From positions 3,968,001-4,032,000 of the forward strand of contig NZ_CP072600.1 in NCBI RefSeq assembly GCF_019891175.1: a stretch of 64,000 nt of DNA, written 5' to 3'. The stretch's first letter is position 1. Every line of letters begins with the position of its first letter. This document shows, piece after piece, positions 17,051 to 25,893 of the stretch. The position numbers and the translations under genes are program-made. The notes under the pieces are model-generated. The model saw only the letters and a program-made list of their open reading frames with translations, had not been told where the DNA came from and did no database searches. Source of the stretch: Leptothermofonsia sichuanensis E412. GTDB lineage: Bacteria; Cyanobacteriota; Cyanobacteriia; Leptolyngbyales; Leptolyngbyaceae.

Positions 17051-17950
17051 CTACTGAAACATCTTACGTGCCCGTTCCTGGCGGGATCCTGCCTCTGCCA
17101 TGACTGTGGCAGCATTCTCTAACATTTCACCAGGAAAGTTTTCCAGGACTTTTGTAGACAGGGAAATTCTGCCCCTGCCTTCGTCCAGATCGGCGATGAT
17201 GGCTTTAATTGGTTGCCCCACCTGAAACAGAGCTGGCAAGGACTCAATGTAGTTCTTGCTGATCTGATTGATGTGGAGCAAGGCACTGGTGCCGTCCAGG
17301 TCAACAAAAACGCCAAAGGGCCTGATACCCGACACTTTTCCCTCGACCAGTTGCCCTACTTCTAGCTGGCTGAAGGCGACGGACCGGGTTGCCAGACGAT
17401 TTGAAAGCACTAGCTTATTGCGATCGCGATTCAGCTCCAGAATGACGGCGGTCAAAGTGCTGCCTTTCAGGGATTCCAGATCATCTCGCCCGGCAAGGTG
17501 CGATCGCGGAATGAAGCCCTGCAATCCCTGCACATCCACGGTGACTCCCCCTTTGTTCGTTCCGGTTACGCGCACTTGCAAGCTCTGGTTGCTGGACTGC
17601 ATGTCTGCCAGATTGTCCCAGACCTGTTTGATCTCAAACTGGCGCAGGGAAACTGTCACCTGCCCATCGGCATCCTGTTCTTTGATAATTAAGAACTCTC
17701 GTTCCTCATTTAGCGGCAAAATCAAAGAAATATCCGTGATTCGACGCAGGCTGGCTTCCTGCAAAGGTAAAAAAGCAGGGGATTTGGCCCCGATATCCAC
17801 AAATGCTCCGTCTGTTTCATAGCTGATGACCTTACCCTGAACAACCTGCCCCCTCTGAAATTCATAGTCGAATTGTTCCAGGGCTTTTTCAAAGTCTTCC
17901 ATTGAAAAGGAAGAATCGGTAGAGGCAGAACGGGTTGACTTCAATTCCAT
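17051..17950 (-). CDS. 30S ribosomal protein S1 homologue (three S1 domains)
   Basis: 299 residues from ATG 17950; the frame runs further to 18022 but that part lies in a repeat. Three S1 RNA-binding domains can be followed: GQVVQGKVISYETDGAFVDI (about 35-105), a degenerate middle domain with VTGTNKGGVTVDVQGLQGFI (about 120-190), and LVEGKVSGIRPFGVFVDLDG (about 205-275). Cyanobacteria carry two short S1-type proteins (Rps1a and Rps1b) that bind mRNA in translation initiation. The length of about 300 fits the smaller of these, but I would not decide between them. Confidence 0.85.
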   Translation of the reverse strand: MELKSTRSASTDSSFSMEDFEKALEQFDYEFQRGQVVQGKVISYETDGAFVDIGAKSPAFLPLQEASLRRITDISLILPLNEEREFLIIKEQDADGQVTVSLRQFEIKQVWDNLADMQSSNQSLQVRVTGTNKGGVTVDVQGLQGFIPRSHLAGRDDLESLKGSTLTAVILELNRDRNKLVLSNRLATRSVAFSQLEVGQLVEGKVSGIRPFGVFVDLDGTSALLHINQISKNYIESLPALFQVGQPIKAIIADLDEGRGRISLSTKVLENFPGEMLENAATVMAEAGSRQERARKMFQ

Positions 17951-17974
17951 GAGACTGACGAAACTCGATACTTT

Positions 17975-18041
17975 AAAGCCTACCCGAAAACTTCCTGGGT
18001 TAGATATTGAACCTTTGCACAAGCTTTTCGGATAGGCTTTT
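17975..18041. repeat. Palindromic repeat family C, copy 1
   Basis: AAAGCCTACCCGAAAACTTC at the left and TTTTCGGATAGGCTTT at the right are complementary ends. Relatives occur at 23297-23354, 26477-26508 (half), 41855-41912 (half), 49143-49215 and 54700-54740 (half). It covers the promoter region of the S1-like gene. Confidence 0.75.
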
Positions 18042-18138
18042 AATATAACCTCTGGGGTGAGGTCCTGGGGAACCGCCTCCTGACCCTCTAGAATGGATTA
18101 ACCTTATCTAGAAAGTATCTCTCCTGAGGGAGGCAGCC

Positions 18139-19104
18139 ATGCCCCCAGGTTGGGATTGGATAAACCCTCTGATGAAGATGAAAATGATTGATGGCCCGGA
18201 TGGGGCTGAAGCAATGACGGCACTTTCCGATGGATGGCAAGCAAATGGGTGGCAACACCACTTTGTTGAAACCAACCAGATTCGCTTGCATTGCGTGACC
18301 CAGGGAGAGGGCGATCTGGTCATTTTATTACACGGATTCCCTGAATTCTGGTATTCCTGGCGGTTTCAAATTCCGGCGCTGGCTCGCTATTTCAAAGTGG
18401 TTGTACCTGACCTGCGTGGTTACAATGATTCTGATAAACCCGCCAGTGGCTACAATCTGGATACCCTCTGTGCCGATGTTCAAGGATTGATTGACAGTTT
18501 TGGTTATGCGCGTGCTCATATTGTTGGACACGACTGGGGAGGGGCGATCGCCTGGCACCTGGCACAAACATTTCCCCAGTCTCTGAACCGTTTAGCCATC
18601 TTAAATGCAGCTCCAGCCCAGCGGTTGATTCAGGAAATGACCAGCAATTTTGATCAACTTCGACGTAGCTGGTACGTGATTGCCTTTCAGGTTCCTGGCA
18701 TTCCCGAATGGCTGATTCAGCAGAATCTTAAGGAATTTGTCAAAACGCTCTTCCAGGGACAGGCGATTCGCAAAGGAGCCTTTTCGACTGACAATACGGA
18801 AATTTATCGCCGTGCACTGGAAAAACCGGGGGCACTCTCAGCAGCCCTCAACTATTACCGTCAGATGTTTTCTCCCTGGCAATGGTTCAAAGACTTTGGT
18901 CGCCCTCCCACGCCCATCACAGTTCCAACGCTGGTGTTGTGGGGAGAAGAAGATCCCTTTCTGAGCCAGACATTGATTAGGAACCTCGACCAACTGATTC
19001 ACGCTCCCTACGAACTGAAACTCATTGCCCATTGTGGTCACTGGCTGCAACAGGAAGCCCCCCAGACAGTCAATCGAGAACTCCTGGCGTTTCTGAGAAA
19101 TTAA
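18139..19104 (+). CDS. Alpha/beta hydrolase (epoxide hydrolase-like)
   Basis: 321 residues. The oxyanion motif HGFPEFWYSW, the nucleophile elbow GHDWGGAIAW (aspartate nucleophile), the acid in LVLWGEEDPFL and the histidine in HCGHWLQQEAP are all in the expected order. This is the pattern of epoxide hydrolases and haloalkane dehalogenases. The HGFPEFWYSWR form favours epoxide hydrolase, but the substrate cannot be given. The start ATG 18139 follows a GGGAGG ribosome site. It stands alone between the S1-like gene and a glycosyltransferase. Confidence 0.85.
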   Translation: MPPGWDWINPLMKMKMIDGPDGAEAMTALSDGWQANGWQHHFVETNQIRLHCVTQGEGDLVILLHGFPEFWYSWRFQIPALARYFKVVVPDLRGYNDSDKPASGYNLDTLCADVQGLIDSFGYARAHIVGHDWGGAIAWHLAQTFPQSLNRLAILNAAPAQRLIQEMTSNFDQLRRSWYVIAFQVPGIPEWLIQQNLKEFVKTLFQGQAIRKGAFSTDNTEIYRRALEKPGALSAALNYYRQMFSPWQWFKDFGRPPTPITVPTLVLWGEEDPFLSQTLIRNLDQLIHAPYELKLIAHCGHWLQQEAPQTVNRELLAFLRN

Positions 19105-19304
19105 CACTTACTTTATAAACAGGGGATCCCTTCTAAGGTTTATGTTCTAAGTTCCCAGATCTGCTTCAAGACCAAAAAATTCTGTGCTGTACTGAAAGAC
19201 AATGGGCAGATTTGGGGCTGAATAGTCTCAACCCCTTCCATCCCTGGACAATCCCTGCTCCAGAGTAAGGGCTTGTTAATTGAGATGTTTTGAGATATAG
19301 CAAA

Positions 19305-20318
19305 ATGGTTTCTACAGCAAAAATTGGGGTGGTTGTGATTGGACGGAATGAGGGCGATCGCCTGATCCGCAGCCTGGACTCTGTTGTGAACGGTTCCCAT
19401 ACCGTTGTTTATGTTGACTCTGGCTCTACCGATGGCAGTTGTGAAGCGGCTCGCGATCGCGGCGTTGAAGTCGTCAACCTGGACAGGTCTGTCCCCTTTA
19501 CGGCGGCCCGCGCCCGTAATGCCGGGTTCAAGCGGCTACAAAATCTGCAACCGGATATCGAGTATGTTCAATTCATCGATGGGGACTGTGAAGTGGTGCC
19601 TGGATGGATGGAAGCGGCTACCACCGTGCTTGATACCCATCCAGATGTAGTCGCTGTCTGTGGCTGGCGACGAGAGCGTTACCCAGAACGGAGTGTCTTT
19701 AACCGCATTTGCGATGTGGAATGGCGAATTTGCCCCGTAGGGGAAAACCTTGCCTTTGGGGGTGATGTTCTGATTCGGGCTAAATCTCTGGCGGCTGTGG
19801 GGGGATACGACCCGATTGTGATTGCCGGTGAAGAGCATGAGTTAGCTGTGCGCTTGCGCCAGCAGGGGGGAAAAATTCTCCGTATTGATCAGGTAAACAC
19901 CCTGCATGATGCCGATATGCACCACTTCTCCCAGTGGTGGAACCGGGCTAAACGCTGTGGCTATGCCTACTCCCTGGTTGCTTCCATGCATGGAGCGTCC
20001 CCCGAACACAAATTTGTCAGAGAAGTCAGACGTACCTGGCTTTGGGGTTTCGTTATGCCATTGACAGCTCTGGTGCTGATGCCCCTGACCAATGGGTTTT
20101 CCCTTCTGATTCTGGCCCGGTATCCTCTGACCGCTCTTAAAACTACCTACAACACACACCGCCAGGGAATTTCCTGGGGCGATAGCATTGTCTGGGGACT
20201 GTCCTGTAGTATCTCGGCGTTTCCAGAAGTGACTGGGGCAATCAAGTTCCAGCTTAATCGCCTGCAAAATCGTCAGCACGAAATTATCGAGTACAAAGGT
20301 CCCCGTGTAGAGGGGTAG
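19305..20318 (+). CDS. Family 2 glycosyltransferase
   Basis: 337 residues from ATG 19305. The GT2 nucleotide-binding start is KIGVVVIGRNEGDRLIRSLD, with VYVDSGSTDGS and the DXD-like FIDGDCEVVPGW. A hydrophobic stretch near residues 240-270 (LWGFVMPLTALVLMPLTNGF) may anchor it to the membrane. It transfers a sugar from a nucleotide donor to an unknown acceptor, probably for cell-surface polysaccharide. No other polysaccharide genes are adjacent. Confidence 0.85.
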   Translation: MVSTAKIGVVVIGRNEGDRLIRSLDSVVNGSHTVVYVDSGSTDGSCEAARDRGVEVVNLDRSVPFTAARARNAGFKRLQNLQPDIEYVQFIDGDCEVVPGWMEAATTVLDTHPDVVAVCGWRRERYPERSVFNRICDVEWRICPVGENLAFGGDVLIRAKSLAAVGGYDPIVIAGEEHELAVRLRQQGGKILRIDQVNTLHDADMHHFSQWWNRAKRCGYAYSLVASMHGASPEHKFVREVRRTWLWGFVMPLTALVLMPLTNGFSLLILARYPLTALKTTYNTHRQGISWGDSIVWGLSCSISAFPEVTGAIKFQLNRLQNRQHEIIEYKGPRVEG

Positions 20319-20416
20319 CCTCTCCACCCGGATCGGTGTTGCTGAAGAGTGGGACGAATTCCGCCTAGCGGCACTGGTGCGATAATTATTGTTAGAGTCT
20401 TAAGGGCATTGCTGAG

Positions 20417-21085
20417 ATGGATGTTTTTACCATTGGGCATTCCAATCATTCAAGTGAAGCGTTTATGGCTCTGTTGAAACAGCATGGCATCACAGCCCTG
20501 GTTGATGTGCGATCGCACCCCTATAGTCGTTATCTGCCCCACTTCAATCAGGCCCCTCTGAAAGCTTCCCTCAAGGCTGCCCATATCCATTACCTGTTTC
20601 TTGGCCAGGCATTGGGAGCCAGATCCGATAACCCCGACTGCTATCTAAATGGCAAAGCGGTGTACCAGAGGATTGCCGCTACAGCGTGTTTCCAGGAGGG
20701 GATTCAGCGGGTAGTCAAAGGGGCACAGACCTACAGAATTGCCCTCATGTGCGCTGAGAAAGACCCGATTACGTGCCACCGGGCAGTTCTGGTTTGCCCC
20801 CATCTCTCTGCCTGCGGTTTGCAGATCCAGCATATTTTGAGTAATGGGGATCTGGAATCCCATCCCCAACTGGAAGAGCGGTTACTGGAGCTACATAACT
20901 TGAAGCCATCCCAGGCTGCTCCTGCCCAACTCTCGCTGTTTGGTGATGGATTCCTCTCTGAATCGGGAACCCTACGGTCAAAGGAAGAGGCATTGCAGGA
21001 AGCCTACCGACTTCAGGGCGATCGCATTGCCTATGTCGAAAGGACAGCAGAGAAGGCAGAACCCAGCCATGAGCCAACCCATTAA
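20417..21085 (+). CDS. DUF488 family protein (first of two)
   Basis: 222 residues. It starts MDVFTIGHSNHSSEAFMALL and contains VDVRSHPYSRYLPHFNQ, both hallmarks of DUF488. A conserved cysteine cluster follows: CAEKDPITCHRAVLVCPHL. The C-terminal about 70 residues are variable. The biochemical activity of DUF488 is unknown. The stop codon overlaps the next DUF488 gene by 17 bp, so the two are translationally coupled. A half-repeat of family H lies at about 20335-20362 and its GCATTGCTGA-like sequence ends just before the start codon. Confidence 0.85.
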   Translation: MDVFTIGHSNHSSEAFMALLKQHGITALVDVRSHPYSRYLPHFNQAPLKASLKAAHIHYLFLGQALGARSDNPDCYLNGKAVYQRIAATACFQEGIQRVVKGAQTYRIALMCAEKDPITCHRAVLVCPHLSACGLQIQHILSNGDLESHPQLEERLLELHNLKPSQAAPAQLSLFGDGFLSESGTLRSKEEALQEAYRLQGDRIAYVERTAEKAEPSHEPTH

Positions 21086-21515
21086 TCTGTTTACAATTGG
21101 GTTTACCCAGAAAACTGCCCAACAGTTTTTTGAAACACTGGTACAGGCAGGAGTTCAGCGCGTGATTGATACCCGGTTGAACAACGTTTCCCAACTGGCA
21201 GGTTTTGCCAAGCGGGCAGATCTGGAGTATTTTCTGCAAAAAATTGGTGGCATTCAGTATATCCATTGTCTGGATCTGGCTCCTACCCAGGACATGCTGG
21301 ATAACTACAAGAAAAAGAAAGGGGATTGGGCGACCTACGAGCATCAGTTCCTGCAATTGATCCGCGATCGCCAGATTGAAACCAGAGTTTCCCCTGAACT
21401 GATGGATGGGGCATGCCTTTTGTGTAGCGAACCCAAACCGCATCACTGCCACCGCCGCTTGGTGGCTGAATATTTGCATCAACAGTGGGGAACCTTAGAG
21501 ATACACCACCTCTAA
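21069..21515 (+). CDS. DUF488 family protein (second)
   Basis: 148 residues from ATG 21069. It shares the family opening INLFTIGFTQKTAQQFFETL, VIDTRLNNVSQLAGFAKR, and the cysteine/histidine motif CLLCSEPKPHHCHRRLVAEY. It overlaps the previous DUF488 gene by 17 bp and is 6 bp from the next gene. It differs from its partner: the first has the DVRSHPYSRY form and the second the DTRLNNVSQLAGFAK form, so they are ancient paralogues rather than a recent duplicate. Confidence 0.85.
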   Translation: MSQPINLFTIGFTQKTAQQFFETLVQAGVQRVIDTRLNNVSQLAGFAKRADLEYFLQKIGGIQYIHCLDLAPTQDMLDNYKKKKGDWATYEHQFLQLIRDRQIETRVSPELMDGACLLCSEPKPHHCHRRLVAEYLHQQWGTLEIHHL

Positions 21516-21521
21516 TGCTCC

Positions 21522-22346
21522 ATGACTCAAATCATCTGTCTCGCCAACTCCTGGAAGCACGGCGAGCGCTGCATTGCAGGTATTGACCTCATGACTGGCA
21601 ACTGGATTCGCCCTGTGTCTGACTTGAGTGATGGGCGAGTCCCCTGGTTTGTGCGGATGGTGGATGGGCAAGAACCCCAACTCCTGGATATTCTGGACAT
21701 TCCTCTGGCAGACACCGCCTCATCCCACTGGGATTTTGCGCGGGAAAACCATTCTATTCTGCCCGGTGAATGGCGACGGGTAGGCCGGTTGCAAGTCACC
21801 GATTTGCTGCCCTATTGCGATTACAGGAATTCGATCCTGCACAATCCGGATCGTTGTGTAACCGTTCCTTACCTGCGTGCCCTGCCCCCGGGCGATCGCC
21901 AGACGTTACAACTGGTGTATGCAAAAGAACTTTCTGTCCAGGGAATTTTCAAACTCAGTGGCAGACGCAAATGGCAGGCGACGCTGAACGGTGCCAGTGG
22001 GCACAGTCTGGTGAATGTCACGATTACTGACCCCGTATTTGTGGAACGTCTGGAAACAGGTTATCGTCCCCAACATCCCTGCCTGGTTACAGTAAGTTTG
22101 AGCCTGCCGTTTCGACCTGCACAGGAGTGTGAACAGGATGAAGCTTGTTGGAAGCTGATTGCAGGGGTTATCGAACTATCTGAAGCAGACCTGGTCCTGG
22201 TTGAAATGCAACGGTTGGGCTGGACGATTCAGCAGGGGCGAGATTATTTGCAACAGGTCTATGGGAAGCGATCGCGCCAACAACTAACCCCCACTGAACT
22301 CACCGATTTCTTGCAGCACTTGCAATCCCGGTCATTAATCAGCTAA
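21522..22346 (+). CDS. Dual OB-type domain protein of the DUF488 cassette
   Basis: 274 residues. The start QIICLANSWKHGERCIAGID and GNWIRPVSDLSDGRVP match the conserved opening of proteins annotated as dual OB domain-containing; that family identification is from memory. OB folds bind nucleic acid or small ligands, but no enzyme motif is visible. The coupling to two DUF488 genes suggests that the three proteins act together. The C-terminal about 60 residues look helical. Similar cassettes are suspected of roles in genome conflict, which is not shown by this sequence. Confidence 0.7.
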   Translation: MTQIICLANSWKHGERCIAGIDLMTGNWIRPVSDLSDGRVPWFVRMVDGQEPQLLDILDIPLADTASSHWDFARENHSILPGEWRRVGRLQVTDLLPYCDYRNSILHNPDRCVTVPYLRALPPGDRQTLQLVYAKELSVQGIFKLSGRRKWQATLNGASGHSLVNVTITDPVFVERLETGYRPQHPCLVTVSLSLPFRPAQECEQDEACWKLIAGVIELSEADLVLVEMQRLGWTIQQGRDYLQQVYGKRSRQQLTPTELTDFLQHLQSRSLIS

Positions 22347-22395
22347 GGGAGAGGGGTGAGGAGGAGAATGGAGGAGTTAAACGTTAAACGTTAAG

Positions 22396-22505
22396 GATCG
22401 TGGATTAAATCAACTGAAAAGCCTGGCACTTTACCACAGAGACACAGAGGAATGGCTTTGTGTTCTCCGGGCCTCTGGGGTGAAATTTCAGGGCATAAAA
22501 TCCTC
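22396..22505. repeat. ACAGAG-type palindromic repeat (family A), copy 2
   Basis: Outer GATCGTGGATTAAAT and inner TTTACCACAGAGACACAGAGG...CTCTGGGGTGAAATTTCAGG with CATAAAATCCTCATTCC at the end. It lies downstream of the dual-OB gene. Confidence 0.7.
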
Positions 22506-22588
22506 ATTCCTGAGAAGCGTAAGTTGAGGATACCCTTTCTCTCCATATCTCCCTCATTTTTCTCCAAAAACCAACAACTTCTCTTTCT

Positions 22589-23146
22589 TCATCCTCCATC
22601 CTGTCGTTGCAGGTCTTCCAACGTTGCCAGGACTTCTGCGCTATGAATAGCCGGATTCACGCCGGTAAAGCTTGCCCGCAGGATGCCGTCTGGATCCACA
22701 ATATAGGTGTGACGCAGAGAAATTGCCCCCATCCAGGAACCGTATGCTTTGCTGACAGTGCCATCCGTGTCTGCCAAAAGGGGAAACTTCAGCCCTTCTG
22801 AATCGCAAAATTCGGCATGGGAATCAACGGAATCAGCGCTGATGCCCAGGATTTGCGTATTCCGACTCAGGTATTTCGGCTGATCCTGTTGAAATCGACG
22901 AGCTTCTAAGGTACAGCCAGAGGTAAAGTCTTTGGGATAGAAGTAAACCACTACCCATTTCCCCCGGTAATCAGCCAGGGAAATGGTGCCGTCCCCGGTA
23001 TTGGTGGGTAGGGTGAACTGTGGGGCAGGTTGATTCAGTGGTGGTTGCGCCCCACCCAGTGCCCGGGCAGTTGGTATGCCACCAAACAGGACCAGACAAC
23101 TGAGAAAGCTGGCGAGCAGAAACGGGAGAAAACAACGAATAGCCAT
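22589..23146 (-). CDS. Exported peroxiredoxin, BCP/PrxQ type
   Basis: 185 residues. A signal peptide is evident (FLLASFLSCLVLFGGI then TARALGG). The thioredoxin-fold catalytic site is YPKDFTSGCTLEARRF with the peroxidatic cysteine. The usual resolving cysteine five residues later is replaced by arginine-containing sequence, while a cysteine at VDSHAEFCDSEGL is retained. It is thus probably an atypical or 1-Cys type thiol peroxidase. It removes peroxides outside the cytosol, in the periplasm or thylakoid lumen. It is not in an operon. Confidence 0.88.
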   Translation of the reverse strand: MAIRCFLPFLLASFLSCLVLFGGIPTARALGGAQPPLNQPAPQFTLPTNTGDGTISLADYRGKWVVVYFYPKDFTSGCTLEARRFQQDQPKYLSRNTQILGISADSVDSHAEFCDSEGLKFPLLADTDGTVSKAYGSWMGAISLRHTYIVDPDGILRASFTGVNPAIHSAEVLATLEDLQRQDGG

Positions 23147-23212
23147 TTCAGAAACGTGAACCTGTACTTTACATAAGTTTACAACCTGTTGTTGTCAAGA
23201 GTGGCTCTTCCC

Positions 23213-23297
23213 AGCGATTTTCAAATGGGTTAATTACCATTTTGGGTACTGGATACCCGGTATTTGGGTGTGGCAAACCCAACCGGCAAGCGTTGTA
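23213..23297. repeat. Repeat family D, copy 1
   Basis: GCGATTTTCAAATGGGTTAA...TTTGGGTACTGG and GGGTGTGGCAAA match 42473-42563. It abuts a family C element. Confidence 0.7.
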
Positions 23298-23354
23298 AAG
23301 CCTATCTGAAAACTTTCTCAGTCCGGGTTTGGGCTGTTCGGATAGCGTTTAAGC
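23297..23354. repeat. Palindromic repeat family C, copy 2
   Basis: AAAGCCTATCTGAAAACTTT and the complementary TTCGGATAGCGTTTAAGCC end bracket CTCAGTCCGGGTTTGGGC. Confidence 0.75.
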
Positions 23355-23488
23355 CAGGAAATGCAAATTGCAGGGCGATCGCGACTCTCTTTTTTCCTGC
23401 GAGAGTAATCGCTGTCTGAAATGCTACGATGTTGCTCAGAGCCAGTTACCAGAAAGTTTCTACGCCTCTTTGGATCAAGGAGAATCAA

Positions 23489-24166
23489 ATGTTTTTTCAC
23501 TGGTCATACCTGATACTACTTCCAGGTATTATTCTTGTCTTCTGGTCACAGCAACGGGTTCAAGGTACCTACGCCAAATACTCGCGCATTGCCTCCACAA
23601 TGGGTATGACTGGGGCACAGGTTGCTGAGATGATTTTGCACCGGATGGGCGTGACGAATGTGAAGGTCGAGCCAGTTGCGGGGGCACTGACGGATCACTA
23701 CGATCCCAGTGCGAAAGCAGTGCGGTTGTCTGAGTCAGTGTATGGGTCAAACTCGATTGCGGCGGCTGCGGTGGCAGCCCACGAGTGCGGTCACGTCTTG
23801 CAGGATGTGCAGGGCTACAAGTTTATGAATGTGCGGGCATCGCTGGTTCCGGTTGCCAATTTAGGATCCAGATTGGGGCCCATTCTGATTATTGTCGGGA
23901 TTGTCCTGGGCGGCCTAGGTGGAATTTTTATCAATATCGGGATTGCCCTGTTTGCAGCCGTGATTTTGTTTCACATTGTCACACTACCAGTTGAATTTGA
24001 TGCCTCTAGCCATGCCTTGAAGTTGATCAATCAACTGGGTATCTTACAGGGTGAAGAAAATAATGCTGCCCGCAAGGTGCTCAATGCTGCCGCCTTCACC
24101 TACGTTGCAACCGCGCTTTATGCTCTCCTGCAGTTGATTCAATACTTTTTACTGTCAAGAAGATAG
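23489..24166 (+). CDS. Membrane zinc metallopeptidase (YugP-like)
   Basis: 225 residues from ATG 23489, preceded by AAGGAGAA. A longer frame begins at 23429 but is unsupported. It has an N-terminal membrane helix, the zinc motif AAHECGHVLQD (HExxH), two or three hydrophobic helices (about 115-165) and a DASSHALKL segment. The family is YugP-type zinc peptidase (DUF2268-unrelated). Its substrates are unknown. It has all catalytic residues visible. Confidence 0.85.
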   Translation: MFFHWSYLILLPGIILVFWSQQRVQGTYAKYSRIASTMGMTGAQVAEMILHRMGVTNVKVEPVAGALTDHYDPSAKAVRLSESVYGSNSIAAAAVAAHECGHVLQDVQGYKFMNVRASLVPVANLGSRLGPILIIVGIVLGGLGGIFINIGIALFAAVILFHIVTLPVEFDASSHALKLINQLGILQGEENNAARKVLNAAAFTYVATALYALLQLIQYFLLSRR

Positions 24167-24174
24167 GTTACATA

Positions 24175-24312
24175 ATGCAGGTTGCCGAAAATAACCCGCC
24201 AGTTTTAGTTTGAACCACTTTTAGTTTGAACCACAAAGACACAAAGCGCACGAAGAAACTTTGTGTCCCTTCGTGCCTTTATGGTGGAAAAACCTCTGCC
24301 ACAATGCACTAG
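24175..24312 (-). repeat. Repeat family B, copy 1
   Basis: About 138 bp beginning ATAATGCAGGTTGCCGAAAA and ending GCCACAATGCACTAG, with an internal ACCACAAAGACACAAAG/CTTTGTG palindrome. It matches 33024-33147 and 42585-42706 (opposite orientation) and 54861-54984 (same orientation). Confidence 0.8.
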
Positions 24313-24326
24313 CGATAGGAGCAGAT

Positions 24327-24998
24327 TTAACTTTTGCCCACAGGGCTAACTTTTGCCCGATACAGGAGGCGATCGCCCTGCCGGTAGCCAGTATAGCGCA
24401 CCCGGACGCGCTCGCCTGCCTCTGCTGAGCCATCTATCAACTGATGTTGGTGCGGGTCGTAGGGAATTTCAGAACCAACCGTGGCAATGGGTTCAACTCC
24501 CCATTCCTGTAACAGGCGCTCCAATGGTTTCAGCAGGGGCAGGAGCTTGACTGCTGGAGCTTGAGGATTCTGCTGGGCAGCATAGGCGGCTGTCGGAAGT
24601 TGCAGCAGCAGGGATTCCAGCACTTGCAGACTGGACTGTTGAAACTCCTGCTGAAGCTCCAGTTTTTGTTCCTGAAGCTGTTGCTGAAGGCGATCGTACT
24701 CCTGCCTGAGTGCGGTTAACTCCTGCTCAAGTTTTAAGGTATTAGATTCTGACCCCAACTTTTGCATACCCGGCACAGGGAACAGGCTCAACAGGTCAAC
24801 CACAGACACCTCTAATACCTGGCTCAGCTTCAGCAATGCCTCCAGTCGAATTTGACCCACCTCTCCCCGCCGCAACCGCCGGATTTGCTTTTCTGAAACC
24901 CCAGACGCCTGACTGAGCGATCGAAAACTGGAAAGCCCCACCCGTTGCATCAACTGCTGCAACCAATGGGAACTGTTGGGGGGGGAAGCTGGATTCAT
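24327..24998 (-). CDS. XRE helix-turn-helix protein with GrpE-like C-terminus
   Basis: 223 residues. Residues about 10-75 form an XRE helix-turn-helix (FRSLSQASGVSEKQIRRLRR and LEALLKLSQVLEVSVVDLLS). A long coiled coil rich in Leu/Gln/Glu spans about 85-130 (LEQELTALRQEYDRLQQQLQ). The C-terminal part (about 165-215) with VEPIATVGSEIPYDPHQHQL and RVRVRYTGYR resembles the beta-domain of the GrpE nucleotide-exchange factor. This domain mix is known in cyanobacteria but its role is not. It could couple DnaK contact to gene regulation, which is inference. Confidence 0.75.
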   Translation of the reverse strand: MNPASPPNSSHWLQQLMQRVGLSSFRSLSQASGVSEKQIRRLRRGEVGQIRLEALLKLSQVLEVSVVDLLSLFPVPGMQKLGSESNTLKLEQELTALRQEYDRLQQQLQEQKLELQQEFQQSSLQVLESLLLQLPTAAYAAQQNPQAPAVKLLPLLKPLERLLQEWGVEPIATVGSEIPYDPHQHQLIDGSAEAGERVRVRYTGYRQGDRLLYRAKVSPVGKS

Positions 24999-25086
24999 GG
25001 AAGGTGAGAGAACATAAGGAGTCAGGAGGAGCAGAGGGTCAGCCCGATGCTGGTTTTTCTTTGATAGAAATCTCTTTACTCAACAC

Positions 25087-25300
25087 GCTCAAGATCGTGA
25101 ATTTAATAAACCGAAAAATCTAAGATTTACCACAGAGGCACAGAGAACACAGAGGCATTCCTTTGTGCCCTCTGTAATAAAGTTTTAGCTAATAAGGTCT
25201 TTCTTTCCTTAAGAGTGAGAACTTTATAACCTGCGGAACTAACCATAAAAGCACAAAGGACAGAAAGCAAGTTCTTTGTGTCCTTTGTGTCTTTGTGGTT
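25087..25300. repeat. Two family A palindromes side by side
   Basis: 25087-25190 holds the GATCGTGAATTTAATAAACC / ACCACAGAGGCACAGAG form, and 25205-25300 the AACCATAAAAGCACAAAGGA / TCCTTTGTGTCTTTGTGG form. Together they fill most of the 400-bp gap between the XRE gene and dps. Confidence 0.7.
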
Positions 25301-25395
25301 CTATTTCAGTAAAGGATCTTAATTAATGCACATTCCCTGATTCAAAACCCCCTTTCCCACTCTCCCCCCTCCCCTCACTCCTCACTCCTAACGAT

Positions 25396-25893
25396 CTACT
25401 GCTCTAACAGACTTCTTAGCATCCAGGCAGCTTTTTCGTGAACCTGCATCCGCTGAGTCAGCAAATCTGCGGTTGGTTCGTCGTGGGCGGCTTCAACCAC
25501 TGGAAAGACCGATCGCGCTGTCCGCACCACAGCTTCCTGTCCTTCTACCAGTTGGCGGATCATATCTTCAGCCCTGGGCACACCTTCGGCTTCGGGAATG
25601 GAACTGAGGCGGGCAAATTCTGAATAGGTACCCGGTGCAGGGAATCCTAATGCCCGGATGCGTTCTGCAATCAGATCGACGGCTGTTGCCAGCTCGGTGT
25701 ACTGGGTTTCAAACATTAAATGCAGCGTTTGAAACATGGGACCTGTGACATTCCAGTGGAAGTTGTGGGTTTTCAAGTACAGGGTATAGGTATCTGCCAG
25801 CAACTTGGACAGACCTTCGGCAATTTCGCCTCGGGATTTTTCATCAATTCCAATGTCAATGGGCATGGTTACAGGTTGACTCAACATAATCAT
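25396..25893 (-). CDS. dps: Dps-family DNA-protection/ferritin-like protein
   Basis: 165 residues. The ferroxidase-centre segment is [20 protein letters not shown] and continues with [17 protein letters not shown]; both carry the metal-binding histidine, aspartate and glutamate residues of Dps. Dps proteins form 12-subunit cages that oxidise and store iron and, in many species, bind DNA. The N-terminal tail has few positive charges, so DNA binding is less certain than iron storage. It lies 180 bp from the sulfiredoxin gene on the same strand, but no shared promoter was identified. Confidence 0.9.
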   Translation of the reverse strand: MIMLSQPVTMPIDIGIDEKSRGEIAEGLSKLLADTYTLYLKTHNFHWNVTGPMFQTLHLMFETQYTELATAVDLIAERIRALGFPAPGTYSEFARLSSIPEAEGVPRAEDMIRQLVEGQEAVVRTARSVFPVVEAAHDEPTADLLTQRMQVHEKAAWMLRSLLEQ

